Shown here: one piece after another, positions 18,148 to 27,699 of the stretch
Position numbering within the stretch: the first letter of the stretch is position 1
Layout: every line of letters starts with the position of its first letter
Assembly (NCBI GenBank): GCA_030433805.1
Contig: JARUXA010000001.1
Span: 1 to 64,000 of the forward strand
Direction: 5' to 3'
Source: Sphingomonas sp. PsM26
GTDB lineage: Bacteria > Pseudomonadota > Alphaproteobacteria > Sphingomonadales > Sphingomonadaceae
DNA: 64,000 nucleotides
Notes under the pieces: generated by a model
Told to the model about the DNA's origin: nothing
The model's database searches: none
What the model saw: the letters and a program-made list of their open reading frames with translations, nothing else
Position numbers and translations under genes: made by a program

Positions 18148-19179
18148 ATGAACCAGACATCCTCGATCGGCGCAGAGCGCCTTCAGCGCCGCATGGCGCG
18201 TGGCGCGGCGTTCCTCGGCAGCGAGGTCGCGATCGTGTGCGGCGCGATGTCGTGGGTGTCCGAGCGCAACCTCGTCGCCGCGATCTCGAACGCGGGTGGC
18301 TTCGGCCTGATCGCGTGCGGCGCGATGACCCCCGAACTGCTCGACCGCGAGATCGCCGCGACCAAATTGCTGACCGACAAACCGTTCGGCGTGAACCTCA
18401 TCACGATGCATCCGGCGCTGTTCGACCTGATCGACGTGTGCACGCGGCATCAGGTCGGCCATGTCGTGCTCGCGGGCGGGCTGCCGCCGACGGGGTCGAT
18501 CGACAAGATCAAGGCGGACGGCGCGAAACTGATCTGCTTCGCGCCCGCGCTGAGCCTCGCCAAGAAGCTGATCCGTTCGGGCGTCGACGCGCTCGTCGTC
18601 GAGGGGATGGAAGCGGGCGGGCATATCGGCCCGGTCTCGACCAGCGTGCTTGCGCAGGAGATCCTCCCCGAAGTCGCAGACAAGGTGCCGGTGTTCGTGG
18701 CCGGCGGGATCGGGCGCGGCGAGGCGATCGCGGCGTATCTCGACATGGGTGCTGCGGGTGTCCAGCTCGGCACGCGCTTCGTCTGCGCGACCGAGAGCAT
18801 CGCGCATGCCAATTTCAAGAAGGCCTTCCTCCGCGCCTCGGCCCGCGATGCGGTGGCGAGCGTCCAGCTCGACCCGCGTTTGCCGGTCATCCCGGTGCGT
18901 GCGCTCAAGAATGCGGGCGCCGAACTGTTCACCGCCAAGCAGCGCGAAGTCGCGCTGTCGCTCGACGAGGGCAAGGTCGCGATGCTCGAGGCGCAGTTGC
19001 AGATCGAGCATTACTGGGCGGGCGCGCTGCGTCGCGCGGTGATCGACGGCGATGTCGAGCATGGCAGCGTGATGGCGGGCCAGTCGGTCGGCATGGTGAC
19101 CAAGGAAGAACCCGTCACCGAGATCATCGCGAGCCTGATGGACGAGGCGGCGGCGGCGCTGGCGCTCCGAGCGGCGTAA
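18148..19179 (+). CDS. Nitronate monooxygenase family flavoprotein
   Basis: FMN-dependent TIM-barrel enzyme of the nitronate monooxygenase / FabK-like family, oxidising alkyl nitronates such as propionate-3-nitronate. 343 residues. Landmarks: ISNAGGFGLIACGAMTPE, FGVNLITMHPA, VEGMEAGGHIGP, and FVAGGIGRGEAIAAYLDMGA, the phosphate-binding part of the barrel. Some members are enoyl-ACP reductases or uncharacterised dioxygenases, so the exact substrate is open. The last codons and stop are within a 15-bp tandem repeat. Confidence 0.88.
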   Translation: MNQTSSIGAERLQRRMARGAAFLGSEVAIVCGAMSWVSERNLVAAISNAGGFGLIACGAMTPELLDREIAATKLLTDKPFGVNLITMHPALFDLIDVCTRHQVGHVVLAGGLPPTGSIDKIKADGAKLICFAPALSLAKKLIRSGVDALVVEGMEAGGHIGPVSTSVLAQEILPEVADKVPVFVAGGIGRGEAIAAYLDMGAAGVQLGTRFVCATESIAHANFKKAFLRASARDAVASVQLDPRLPVIPVRALKNAGAELFTAKQREVALSLDEGKVAMLEAQLQIEHYWAGALRRAVIDGDVEHGSVMAGQSVGMVTKEEPVTEIIASLMDEAAAALALRAA

Positions 19180-19215
19180 GGGGGCGCGGCGTAAGGGGGC
19201 GCGGCGTAAAAAGGG
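19171..19215 (+). repeat. 15-bp tandem repeat spanning a stop codon
   Basis: GCGGCGTAAGGGGGC occurs at 19171-19185 and 19186-19200, and a third copy begins at 19201 (GCGGCGTAAAAAGGGG). The unit is a multiple of three, so Ala-Ala-stop of the nitronate monooxygenase gene is repeated in frame three times. It looks like recent slippage expansion. Confidence 0.85.
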
Positions 19216-19283
19216 GCCGTCGCGCACCCCTCCGTTTTTTTAACTTCGATCAATAAGTCGTTGGTCGTCATATAGTAATGCCT

Positions 19284-19305
19284 CGCTAACCCTTGAGCGT
19301 TAGCG
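19284..19305. promoter_or_regulatory. Inverted repeat just upstream of the GGDEF gene
   Basis: CGCTAAC (19284-19290) and GTTAGCG (19299-19305) form a perfect 7-base inverted repeat with an 8-base spacer, ending 7 bases before the start codon. TATAGT at 19271-19276 could be the -10 box. It may be an operator or a leader hairpin; no known regulator motif is recognised. Confidence 0.4.
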
Positions 19306-19312
19306 TTCCGTA

Positions 19313-21133
19313 ATGTTCGCATCCCTATCGACTCGTATCGTGGTTATCGGCGTAATCGTCGTTTTCGCGCTTGCCTCGCTGGCGGGGCTGCTGGTCGATG
19401 CTTCGAACCAGACCAGTCAGAGCTTCGGACGAGTCCGGCATTCGGACAGGGTGATCGAGATCGCCCAGCAGGCGATGGCCGATTTGCGCGAGGCCGAATC
19501 CGGGCAGCGCGGTTTCATTCTGACGCATGACCCCGCGTTTGCCCGCTCCTTTGCGGAGCGCATGGCCAGTTCCAGACGCAACATCGCACAGGTGGTGGCG
19601 CTGACGGCGGACAATCCGCTCCAGCACGCCCGTGCAGGGACGATCAGCGGCCTGATATCGCAACGCGGGGTCGGCCTGCGCGAACCGCTCGCGCTCAGTC
19701 GTCGCGGCAGGTTCGAGGACGCCGTCGCGATCATTGCCAGCGGGCGGGGGCGCGACCTGGCGGACGCCATCACGGTGCGGGCGCAAGCTTTCCTCGAAGA
19801 GGAACGCGTCCTTCAAACGAATCGTACCACCGCAGCGGACCAGCGACTCGCGCGCGGCAAGCAACTCGCGCTGATCGGGGCGTCGGTCGTAGCGCTGCTC
19901 GTCGCGATCAGCTTCGCGTTGCTGATCCGCAGCATCCGCCGCCCGCTCGGTACGATGACCCAAGCGATGACCGATCTTGGCCAGGGCGAAAAGGTGCGGA
20001 TCGACACCGCGATGGGATCCACCGAATTCACCCGGCTGGCCACCGGCTATAATGTCATGGCGGACCGGCTCGAGGATGCGCTGGCCGAACAGGCGACCAG
20101 CGAGCGGCATCTCCAGATCGCCAATGCCGAGCTCCACACCAACGGCGCGATGCTGCAGGAACGCGGCGAGGTGATCGAATTGCTGGGGGCGATGGCGCAC
20201 CGGATGCACGCGGCGCGCACCGATGACGAACTGGCGCAGATCATCTGCGTGTTCGTCCCGCGCGTTTTGCCCGAGCTTCCCGGCGCGTTGTACGCGCATA
20301 ACCATTCGCGCAACTTGCTGGTCCCGATCGCCAGTTGGGGCGGACTGGAGGTCCCGCAAGACGGTTTCGCGCCGGACCAGTGCTGGGCGCTGCGACGCGG
20401 CCAGAGCCATTGTGTGAGCGAAGCGGGCGGCGATATCGTTTGTGGCCATGCCGATGTCCCGGACCTGTATCACTGCGAGCCGCTGCTCGCAGGGGGCGAG
20501 GTCATCGGCGTGCTCTATCTGCAAGGCGCGCTGAACAAGGAGAGTCGCTTCTCGCTGCGGGTCCTCACCGAAAACATCTCCTCGGCGCTGGTCAATCACC
20601 GGCTTCAGCGCAGTCTGCGCGAGCAGACCATCCGCGATCCGCTGACGGGCTTGTTCAACCGGCGCTACATGGAAGAAGCGCTGACGCTGGAAATCGCGCG
20701 CGCCAGCCGCTCGGACGCACCGTTGAGCCTGGTGATGTGCGACATCGATCATTTCAAACGCTTCAACGACGAATACGGGCATGATGCCGGTGATATCGTC
20801 CTGCAGGCGGTTGCCGGCGTGATGCGCAGTCGCTTCCGCGATGGCGACGTCGTCTGCCGCTATGGTGGCGAGGAATTCACCGTGATCGCGCCGGGAACCA
20901 GCGCCGAGGCGTTGATGGGCCGAGTCAACGACGTCCGCCAGGCGATCAGTGACCTTACCCTTCATCGCAATGGCAGTACGCTGGGCTCCACCAGCATGTC
21001 CTTCGGCATCGCCACCTGGAACAAGACGATGGCACGCGACGGATTGACGCTGATGCAGGCGGCCGACAGCGCGCTCTATCAGGCAAAGCGCGAGGGGCGG
21101 AACCGCGCGTTGATCAGCAGGATCGCGGCGTAG
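19313..21133 (+). CDS. Diguanylate cyclase, CHASE3-HAMP-GAF-GGDEF
   Basis: Membrane sensor that makes cyclic di-GMP from two GTP. 606 residues: TM1 at about 6-26; periplasmic CHASE3-like domain about 35-175 (EAESGQRGFILT is the CHASE3 hallmark); TM2 about 183-203; HAMP about 205-255; a coiled stretch; GAF-like domain about 285-425; and GGDEF domain about 440-606. The active-site motif is GGEEF at 518-522, an active variant. An inhibitory I-site RDGD precedes it, so product feedback is expected. There is no EAL domain. Probably monocistronic. Confidence 0.93.
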   Translation: MFASLSTRIVVIGVIVVFALASLAGLLVDASNQTSQSFGRVRHSDRVIEIAQQAMADLREAESGQRGFILTHDPAFARSFAERMASSRRNIAQVVALTADNPLQHARAGTISGLISQRGVGLREPLALSRRGRFEDAVAIIASGRGRDLADAITVRAQAFLEEERVLQTNRTTAADQRLARGKQLALIGASVVALLVAISFALLIRSIRRPLGTMTQAMTDLGQGEKVRIDTAMGSTEFTRLATGYNVMADRLEDALAEQATSERHLQIANAELHTNGAMLQERGEVIELLGAMAHRMHAARTDDELAQIICVFVPRVLPELPGALYAHNHSRNLLVPIASWGGLEVPQDGFAPDQCWALRRGQSHCVSEAGGDIVCGHADVPDLYHCEPLLAGGEVIGVLYLQGALNKESRFSLRVLTENISSALVNHRLQRSLREQTIRDPLTGLFNRRYMEEALTLEIARASRSDAPLSLVMCDIDHFKRFNDEYGHDAGDIVLQAVAGVMRSRFRDGDVVCRYGGEEFTVIAPGTSAEALMGRVNDVRQAISDLTLHRNGSTLGSTSMSFGIATWNKTMARDGLTLMQAADSALYQAKREGRNRALISRIAA

Positions 21134-21146
21134 CATCCGGTCTGCA

Positions 21147-22592
21147 CTAGGGGACCGCGATCCCGCCGGTCACCAGAAACACCAGCCCAGCCGCACCCCC
21201 GCCGAACGCAAGCGCCACCAGCAGCGACAGTATCCCCGCGACGATCGACCCCGAGCGCCGCTTGTTGAACGCTCCGCGCTTGCCCGGCTTCCCCAGCTTG
21301 AGTTCGATATAGCCGGCAGCGCCCCCGCCGAGCACCGTCATCACCAGCGTTATCGCCGCCCCGGCAAGCGTCTGGACGCCGATCGCGACCGGGAACAGCA
21401 GCGCGAACGGTGCCGCCATCGCGAAGGCCGCGAGCAGTTTGGCACGGTCGACCTGCGCGCGCGCGACCGGCGCGACGCTGAGCAGGTCGGGCGCATCCTC
21501 CGCCGATACGGTCAGCCAGGCGAAGCTGCCGACGAGCTGGCTGGTGATGAGCACGCTTGCGAAAGCGAGCGCCGCGGGGATCGGCAGCGCGTGCCGTCCG
21601 CCGACCAGTCCGAGGAACAACGGCACCAGATAGATCAGCCGGAGCACGATCTGGAACGCGAGTGCCGGGTCGCGCACGAGCAGCGTCCATTCCTTGGCGA
21701 ACACCGTGCGCGTCAGCCCGGGGTGGAACAGCCGTCCACTCGCGCGCCCGCTCGGGCGGCTGCGCGACACGGTGGCACTGCCGTCGAGAAAGCCCGACAG
21801 GAACGCGCGTTCGAGTGTTGCGCCCGCAGCGGCGAACGCGGCAACCCCGACGCCGAGCACCACGAGAATCGCGAACGGGTCACCGAGCGCGGCATGGCCG
21901 GGGAGCGCACTGATTCCCGAGGTGCCGATCCGTGCGGCGCGTAACCGATCGAACAGTGCCGCAAAGGTCCCCGTCCGGCCTTCGTCATGCGGCAGCAATT
22001 GCGTGACGAGAAACAGCGCGCCACCCAGCACCGCTGCGACGACTTGCCCGACGGTCCGCGCCGCACGCGGGCCGACGAGCCGCGCGATCGCCAGCGTCAG
22101 CGCAAGGCCGAGCGCGGCGGCGACGAGCGCGAGTGCGATCAGCAGCGCGACCAGCCCGAGCAAGCGCGGATGCCCGAAGATCGCGACCGGCAGCACGATC
22201 GGCAACAGCAAGGCTGCATAGGTCAGCGCGATCGTGGCGGCGATGCCGAGCAGCTTCGCCAGCAACACGCTGCGCCCCGGGATCGGCGCGGACAGCAGCA
22301 ATGGCAGGTCGCCGCGTTCGTACAGCGTTCGCTGGCTGCCGATCATCGCCTGCGCGGTCATGAAGGTGAGCCCGAGCACGCTGACCGCAAGCACCCCGAT
22401 CATCGCCTCGGGCGGGACCGGGATCGGCGTGTGGCGGAGCGCCCAGCCGGTGAGGCACCCGATCGCGAGCCAACTGGCGAGCAGCAGATAGCCGATCCAC
22501 CGCGCTGCCCCGCGCGTCGCACGCGAGCGGAAGGCGAGGCGGAGTTCGTGCAGCGCGAGCCAGCCGAAACTCCCGGCGGGCACGATCGTCAT
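21147..22592 (-). CDS. ABC-2 type exporter permease
   Basis: 481-residue polytopic membrane protein with about ten to twelve hydrophobic segments in two halves, each preceded by an amphipathic segment (RLAFRSRATRGAARW and KEWTLLVRDPALAFQ). This is typical of ABC-2 permeases of unknown substrate. Its ATG overlaps the stop of the upstream ATPase gene (22589-22592), so the two form one exporter. The C-terminal KLGKPGKRGAFNKRRSG is a basic cytoplasmic loop before the last helix. Substrate unknown. Confidence 0.85.
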   Translation of the reverse strand: MTIVPAGSFGWLALHELRLAFRSRATRGAARWIGYLLLASWLAIGCLTGWALRHTPIPVPPEAMIGVLAVSVLGLTFMTAQAMIGSQRTLYERGDLPLLLSAPIPGRSVLLAKLLGIAATIALTYAALLLPIVLPVAIFGHPRLLGLVALLIALALVAAALGLALTLAIARLVGPRAARTVGQVVAAVLGGALFLVTQLLPHDEGRTGTFAALFDRLRAARIGTSGISALPGHAALGDPFAILVVLGVGVAAFAAAGATLERAFLSGFLDGSATVSRSRPSGRASGRLFHPGLTRTVFAKEWTLLVRDPALAFQIVLRLIYLVPLFLGLVGGRHALPIPAALAFASVLITSQLVGSFAWLTVSAEDAPDLLSVAPVARAQVDRAKLLAAFAMAAPFALLFPVAIGVQTLAGAAITLVMTVLGGGAAGYIELKLGKPGKRGAFNKRRSGSIVAGILSLLVALAFGGGAAGLVFLVTGGIAVP

Positions 22593-23347
22593 GGCGCGAC
22601 CGGCGCTGCGACCGAAGCCGGGCTGGTCAGGCGGATGAACGTGTCCTCCAGCGTCATCCCCGCGGTCCCCGCACGGTCGCGCAGATCCTGCAGCGTGCCC
22701 TCCGCCAGCAATCTACCGCCCGCGATGATCCCGATCCGGTCCGCCATCCGCTCGGCGACCTCAAGAATATGTGTGGTGACGATCACGGTCTTGCCCGCAT
22801 CGACCTGCGCGCGCAGCGCATCCTTCACCAGTCGCGCCATCGTAGCATCGAGCCCGGTCAGCGGTTCGTCGAGGATCAGCAGCCGTGGATCGTGGATCAG
22901 CGCGCCCGCGAGCGCGACCTTCTGCTTCATGCCGCGGGAGAACCCCTCGCAGCGGGTATCGCGCTGTTCCCACAGGTCGAGCCATTGCAGCAGCCGGTCG
23001 GCTTCGGCGGCGGCATGGGCCGGGTCCATCCGCCACAGCCCGGCGACGAAGGCGAGATATTCCAAGGGGGTGAGCTTGTCGTAGAGCATCGCCTCGTCGG
23101 GCAGCCAGGCGGTGATCGCCTTGGCGCCGAGCGGATCGCGCTGTGTGTCGATCCCGAAGATCTCGATCGATCCCGCGTCGGGCGCGGCAAGACCTGCGAC
23201 CATCCGCAAGGTCGTCGTCTTCCCCGCGCCGTTCGGCCCAAGCAAGGCGTATAGTTCTCCCGCCGCGATATCGAGGTCGAGGCCTTCGATGACGGGCTTG
23301 TCGAAGCTCTTCGCAAGCCCCCGGATGCGCAGCGCGGATGTCGTCAT
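22589..23347 (-). CDS. ABC-2 type exporter ATP-binding protein
   Basis: 252 residues. Walker A GPNGAGKT at 37-44, Walker B LLILDEPLTGLD, H-loop TTHILEVAERMAD. The signature is FSRGMKQKVALA rather than LSGGQ, common in the drug/natamycin/heme-type exporter subfamily. Pairs with the permease downstream by a 4-base overlap. Divergent from ybgC, about 90 bases between the starts. Function could be export of a lipid, peptide or antibiotic; not decided by sequence. Confidence 0.9.
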   Translation of the reverse strand: MTTSALRIRGLAKSFDKPVIEGLDLDIAAGELYALLGPNGAGKTTTLRMVAGLAAPDAGSIEIFGIDTQRDPLGAKAITAWLPDEAMLYDKLTPLEYLAFVAGLWRMDPAHAAAEADRLLQWLDLWEQRDTRCEGFSRGMKQKVALAGALIHDPRLLILDEPLTGLDATMARLVKDALRAQVDAGKTVIVTTHILEVAERMADRIGIIAGGRLLAEGTLQDLRDRAGTAGMTLEDTFIRLTSPASVAAPVAP

Positions 23348-23438
23348 CTGTCCTGTTTACGCAATACACCGATCTCGTCCAGCGGATTGCCCGCGCGGGG
23401 GTTTGCGTCGGGGGGGCTTGCGGCTAGAGCGACGTGCG

Positions 23439-23942
23439 ATGCCGATCCAAGATCCGACCCTTCCCGACTTTTCGGACGCTCTGCTCGATCAGCCCGCCGC
23501 CGGGCGGATCGTCGACGGGCAGCACCGCTTTCCGGTGCGCGTCTATTTCGAGGATACCGACCTTTCGGGGATCGTCTATCACGCGAACTATCTGCGCTAC
23601 ATGGAGCGCGCGCGCTCCGACATGCTGGTGCGCGCCGGGATCGACCAGCGCGCGCATCAGGAGGCGGGCGGGGGTGCCTATGCGGTCACCGCCTTGGCGA
23701 TCCGCTACCGCGCGCCAGCACGGCTCGACGATGCGCTGATTATTATCACACAATTACAACAAATTCGTGCAGCGTCGGTTGATATTCATCAGCAGGTCAT
23801 GTTGGGTGCCCAGATACTTACCGAAGCCGATGTCACCGCGGCACTGGTTTCGCCCGGCGGACGCCCGCTCCGCCAGCCCAAGGCATGGGTGACCGCGTTT
23901 CGGCAGGTGATGGGCGACATGCGAAGCGATCAGGGGAAATGA
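23439..23942 (+). CDS. ybgC: Acyl-CoA thioesterase YbgC
   Basis: Hot-dog-fold thioesterase of the Tol-Pal associated YbgC family, first gene of the tol operon. 167 residues from ATG 23439. Active-site region VYFEDTDLSGIVYHANYLRYMERARSD has the catalytic aspartate in DTDLSGIVYHANY. The first ~30 residues (MPIQDPTLPDFSDALLD) are an extension beyond the usual ~135-residue core. Only four bases separate its stop from tolQ. Confidence 0.95.
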   Translation: MPIQDPTLPDFSDALLDQPAAGRIVDGQHRFPVRVYFEDTDLSGIVYHANYLRYMERARSDMLVRAGIDQRAHQEAGGGAYAVTALAIRYRAPARLDDALIIITQLQQIRAASVDIHQQVMLGAQILTEADVTAALVSPGGRPLRQPKAWVTAFRQVMGDMRSDQGK

Positions 23943-23946
23943 CGTC

Positions 23947-24648
23947 GTGAACGAGATGATGCTGAATACCGACGCCGCGAGCATGTCGCCGATCGCGTTG
24001 TTCCTCCAGGCCGATATCGTCGTGAAGGGAATCATGATCGGGCTGTTGCTCGCGAGCGTGTGGACCTGGGCGATCATCATCGGGTTCGTCGCCAAGCTCA
24101 GCGGGATCCGCCGCAAGGTCGGCACGTTCGAAAAGGCATTCTGGAAGGCGGACGATATCGACGCCTTTTACAAGGAGCATGTCGACAGCAAGCTGCCGAT
24201 CGCACGCGTGTTCGTCGCAGGCGTCGCGGAATGGCGGCGGTCGACGGTCGGCGGGCAAGTCGATCGCGGGGCGACGCGCGAACGGCTTGCGACGGCAATG
24301 GGCGCGTCGGTCGCAAACGAGATCGACATCCTGTCGGACCGGCTCAACATTCTGGCGACGATCGGCTCGGTCGCGCCGTTCGTCGGGCTGTTCGGCACGG
24401 TTTGGGGGATCATGCGCAGCTTCACGGGGATTGCACAGGCGCAGAACACTTCGCTCGCGGTCGTCGCGCCGGGGATCGCGGAAGCGCTGTTCGCGACCGC
24501 GATCGGCCTGTTCGCCGCCATCCCCGCGGTGATCGCGTACAACCGCTTAAGCCACGGCATCAACCGGGTCGAGGCGCGGCTCAACCGCTTTGCCGACGGG
24601 TTCCACGCGACGCTCAGCCGGCAGCTCGAGAGCGAGGGTCGGCGCTAA
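23947..24648 (+). CDS. tolQ: Tol-Pal system proton channel subunit TolQ
   Basis: With TolR forms the inner-membrane proton-driven motor that energises TolA during outer-membrane constriction. 233 residues from a GTG start at 23947. Three membrane segments (about 25-50, 135-160, 170-195). Conserved [21 protein letters not shown] and [24 protein letters not shown] match MotA/TolQ/ExbB. Followed by tolR after three bases. Confidence 0.96.
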   Translation: MNEMMLNTDAASMSPIALFLQADIVVKGIMIGLLLASVWTWAIIIGFVAKLSGIRRKVGTFEKAFWKADDIDAFYKEHVDSKLPIARVFVAGVAEWRRSTVGGQVDRGATRERLATAMGASVANEIDILSDRLNILATIGSVAPFVGLFGTVWGIMRSFTGIAQAQNTSLAVVAPGIAEALFATAIGLFAAIPAVIAYNRLSHGINRVEARLNRFADGFHATLSRQLESEGRR

Positions 24649-24651
24649 GCG

Positions 24652-25089
24652 ATGGCGATGAACCTCCCCTCGCAGCGCGGGCGCGGTCGGCGCGCACCGA
24701 TGGCCGACATCAACGTCACCCCGATGGTCGACGTGATGCTCGTGCTGCTGATCATCTTCATGGTCACGGCACCCTTGCTGACCGCGGGCGTGCCGGTGAA
24801 CCTGCCCGACAGCCGGGCCAAGGCGCTCGACCAGGACCAGAAGCCGATCGAGATCTCGATCGACAATGAAGGCCAGGTCTTCGTCGAGAAGGATCTGGTC
24901 GGCGACGCGATGTTGCCCGACATCCTGTCGCAGCTCGCCGCCAAGGGCGATGCCGCCAAGCCGCCGCAGGTGTTCCTGCGCGCGGATACCAAGCTCGATT
25001 ACGGCAAGGTGATGCGCGTGATGGGCGAGCTCAATCGCGCCGGGCTCAACCGTGTGGCGCTGGTGACGGTCAGCCAGGACGGCAACTGA
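24652..25089 (+). CDS. tolR: Tol-Pal system subunit TolR
   Basis: ExbD/TolR family, 145 residues. One N-terminal membrane helix [18 protein letters not shown] containing the essential aspartate just before it (PMVDVMLV), then a periplasmic domain. [11 protein letters not shown] is the family signature. Works with TolQ as the stator/rotor; one base from tolA. Confidence 0.96.
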   Translation: MAMNLPSQRGRGRRAPMADINVTPMVDVMLVLLIIFMVTAPLLTAGVPVNLPDSRAKALDQDQKPIEISIDNEGQVFVEKDLVGDAMLPDILSQLAAKGDAAKPPQVFLRADTKLDYGKVMRVMGELNRAGLNRVALVTVSQDGN

Positions 25090-25090
25090 G

Positions 25091-26200
25091 ATGGACGGGC
25101 GGATGACCCGTAGCGAGGGGATCGCGCTAGGCGTGGCCGCGCTCGGCCATGTCGTGCTGTTCGCGATCCTGTCGCTGAGCTGGAACGCCGCCAAGCTGCC
25201 CCCGCCCGCCAATCAGCCGATCGACGTGTCGCTGGTCGATAACGTCGCGCTCGAGCAGACCGCGCCGCCCGCAGCCGAGCCGCCCGCGCAATCCGCCGCG
25301 CCCGACGCCGGCCCGCCCGAGGACGCCGCGCCCCCGGCTGAGGAAGCGCCGGCCGCGCCTGCGCCCGAGCCGGTGCCGGCCCCAGTGCCAAAGCCGCAAC
25401 CCAAGGCAGAACCCAAGGCAGAACCAAAGCCCCAACCCAAACCGGTGCCGAAGCCGGTCCCGCAGCCCAAGCCCGAACCGAAGCCGGTCCCCAAACCCGT
25501 TCCGGTGCCCAAGCCGCAACCCAAACCCAGGCCCGAACCAAAGGCCGAAGCCAAGCCGAGCAAGGCCGACCTCGCCAGGGAGGCGCAGGAGAAGGCCGCG
25601 CAAGCCAAGGCTGCGCAGGCGAAGGCCAATGCCGCGGCCAAGGCCGTCGCGGACGCCAAGGCCGCGAAAGCCGCCGCCGCAGCATCGGCGGCAGCGGCGG
25701 CAAAGGCGGCAGCGGCCAAGAGTGCGGTGGCCAAGGGCAATGGCACGAACGCCAAGTCGACCAAGGCGCGCGCCACCGGATCGCTGCTCGACGACGATTT
25801 CCGCAAGGGCCTGACGCAAAGCCCGAGCAAGGCGAAGGCATCCGACGCCGCCCCCGGCGCGACAATGAACGCGCAGGCCGCCGCCGATATCGGCTCCGCG
25901 ATCCGGCGGCAGGTCCAGCCGTGCGCGGATCGCCAGCCCAATCCGGGGCCTGGCGCATCGCGGATCATCGTGACGATCCGGCTGCAGCTCAACCGCGACG
26001 GCTCGCTCGCCGGGCGACCGACGGTGGCGGACGATCATGGCGGGGTCGATGACGAGAATCGCCGTTATGTCGACGTGGTCGATCGCAATGCGATCGCCAC
26101 CTTCACGGGGTGTGCGCCGCTGCGCGGTCTGCCGCCCGAACTTTATGACGTGCCGCGCGGGTGGAAGACGTTTATCCTGCGCTACAAACTTCCGGGCTGA
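25091..26200 (+). CDS. tolA: TolA-like periplasm-spanning protein
   Basis: Links the TolQR motor to TolB-Pal. 369 residues: short cytoplasmic start, membrane helix about 11-30, Pro/Ala-rich region, then a Pro-Lys repeat region about 90-160 built on PKP and EPKA/PVPK units. An Ala-Lys-rich helix follows (about 162-215, AKAAQAKANAAAKAVADAK). A C-terminal TonB/TolA-type domain (about 255-369) contains two cysteines (QPCADRQ and FTGCAPL) that could form a disulfide. The PK-rich segment is a stiff extended spacer like that of TonB, in addition to the usual TolA helix. ATG at 25103 is an alternative start. Confidence 0.9.
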   Translation: MDGRMTRSEGIALGVAALGHVVLFAILSLSWNAAKLPPPANQPIDVSLVDNVALEQTAPPAAEPPAQSAAPDAGPPEDAAPPAEEAPAAPAPEPVPAPVPKPQPKAEPKAEPKPQPKPVPKPVPQPKPEPKPVPKPVPVPKPQPKPRPEPKAEAKPSKADLAREAQEKAAQAKAAQAKANAAAKAVADAKAAKAAAAASAAAAAKAAAAKSAVAKGNGTNAKSTKARATGSLLDDDFRKGLTQSPSKAKASDAAPGATMNAQAAADIGSAIRRQVQPCADRQPNPGPGASRIIVTIRLQLNRDGSLAGRPTVADDHGGVDDENRRYVDVVDRNAIATFTGCAPLRGLPPELYDVPRGWKTFILRYKLPG

Positions 26201-26210
26201 GGAACTGCCG

Positions 26211-27611
26211 ATGCTTCCCAAGACGATGCTCAAGACCCTGCTGGCCGCGTCCGGTGCCGCGCTGATCGCCGGGACCGCGGCGGCGCAGGACGCGCCCGCG
26301 CCGCAACCGGCACCTGTTGCCCCAGCGGGTGCTGCCAATCCCCAACAACAGGGCGAACTCGTCGTCGACGTGGTCGGCGGGATCGCGGCACCGCTCGGGA
26401 TCGCGATTCCGACGATGCCGACGACCGAGCCGGTCGATACGCCGGCCGGACGCACCGATGCGCTCGGCGTCCAGCTTTCGAAGATCATTTCGACCGACCT
26501 GCGCAATTCGGGGCTGTTCAAACCGCTCGAAGCGGGCGTCAAGCCGGTCGCCTTCTCCGAAGTGACCGCACCGACGTTCGAATATTGGACCGGCGCCGGG
26601 GCCTCGGCGCTGGTGCAGGGCTATGTCCGCGCGACCGGCGACGGGACGCTGACGGTCGGTTGCTATCTCTACGACGTCACCTCGCGCAACGAGATCGCGC
26701 GGCAGGGCTTCGTCGTCCCGCCGAGCGACTGGCGCCGCGCAGGCCACAAATGCGCGGACATGGTCTATTCCAAGCTGACCGGCGAAGGCCCGTATTTCGA
26801 CAGCCGCGTCGTCTATGTCTCCGAGACCGGCCCCAAGGGTCGCCGCATCAAGCGCCTCGCGATCATGGACCAAGATGGCGAGAACCACCGCTTCCTGACC
26901 AACGGCCAGGCGATCGCGCTGACCCCGCGGCTGTCGCCCGACCAGCGCTCGATCGTGTACATGAGCTATCTCAACGATCGGCCGGCGATCTATGTCTATG
27001 ATCTGGCGTCGGGGCGGCAGCGGCTGCTGGTCGGCAATACGGATCTGACGTTTGCGCCAAGAGTTTCGCCCGACAGCCGCTGGGTGCTGTTCTCGATGGC
27101 GCGGTCGAGCAATACCGATATCTACCGCGTACCCTTGAGCGGCGGCACGCCGCAGCGCCTGACCACCTCGACCGCGATCGACACCGGCGGCACCTATTCG
27201 CCCGACGGCAGCCGGATCGCGTTCGAGAGCGATCGTTCGGGGACGCAGCAATTGTACGTGATGAACGCGGACGGATCGCAGCAGCAGCGGATCAGCTTCG
27301 GCTCGGGCCGCTATGCGACCCCGGTGTGGAGCCCGCGCGGCGACCTGATCGCGTACACCAAGATCGGGGGATCGTTCCGCATCGGGGTGATGAGCCCGGC
27401 GGGTGGCAACGAGAAACTGCTGACCGACGGGTCGCAGGACGAGGGCCCGAGTTGGTCGCCCAATGGTCGCGTGCTGATGTTCTTCCGCTCGTCCGGCGGC
27501 GGCAGCGGCAAGGCCGATCTGTGGTCGGTCGATCTGACCGGAGTCAACGTGCGGCGCGTGCCGACCGTGCTCGATGGATCCGATCCGGCCTGGGGACCGT
27601 TACGCCCTTAA
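26211..27611 (+). CDS. tolB: Tol-Pal system beta-propeller protein TolB
   Basis: Periplasmic protein that binds Pal and is released by TolA. 466 residues. Signal peptide to about residue 24 (LLAASGAALIAGTAAAQ). A Pro/Ala-rich linker precedes the N-terminal domain (about 45-195), followed by the six-bladed propeller with WD40-like repeats such as LSPDQRSIVYMSY, VSPDSRWVLFSM, YSPDGSRIAFES and WSPNGRVLMFF. Start at ATG 26211, ten bases after tolA. Confidence 0.96.
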   Translation: MLPKTMLKTLLAASGAALIAGTAAAQDAPAPQPAPVAPAGAANPQQQGELVVDVVGGIAAPLGIAIPTMPTTEPVDTPAGRTDALGVQLSKIISTDLRNSGLFKPLEAGVKPVAFSEVTAPTFEYWTGAGASALVQGYVRATGDGTLTVGCYLYDVTSRNEIARQGFVVPPSDWRRAGHKCADMVYSKLTGEGPYFDSRVVYVSETGPKGRRIKRLAIMDQDGENHRFLTNGQAIALTPRLSPDQRSIVYMSYLNDRPAIYVYDLASGRQRLLVGNTDLTFAPRVSPDSRWVLFSMARSSNTDIYRVPLSGGTPQRLTTSTAIDTGGTYSPDGSRIAFESDRSGTQQLYVMNADGSQQQRISFGSGRYATPVWSPRGDLIAYTKIGGSFRIGVMSPAGGNEKLLTDGSQDEGPSWSPNGRVLMFFRSSGGGSGKADLWSVDLTGVNVRRVPTVLDGSDPAWGPLRP

Positions 27612-27699
27612 TATCGATTTCCAACTGTAAGCCGGTCGATTGTTTAATCATGTCGTGTAACCGGATGTGTTCGTTCCCAATCCCCAAGGAGAAAACCCG

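Noticed and set aside
25380..25560. Short repeated units in tolA that might suggest a CRISPR array
   Set aside because: Units are codon-level Pro-Lys repeats of variable length with no unique spacers.
25127..26542. 471-codon minus-strand ORF opposite tolA/tolB
   Set aside because: Gly/Leu/Arg low-complexity sequence mirroring the repeats of tolA; no protein features.
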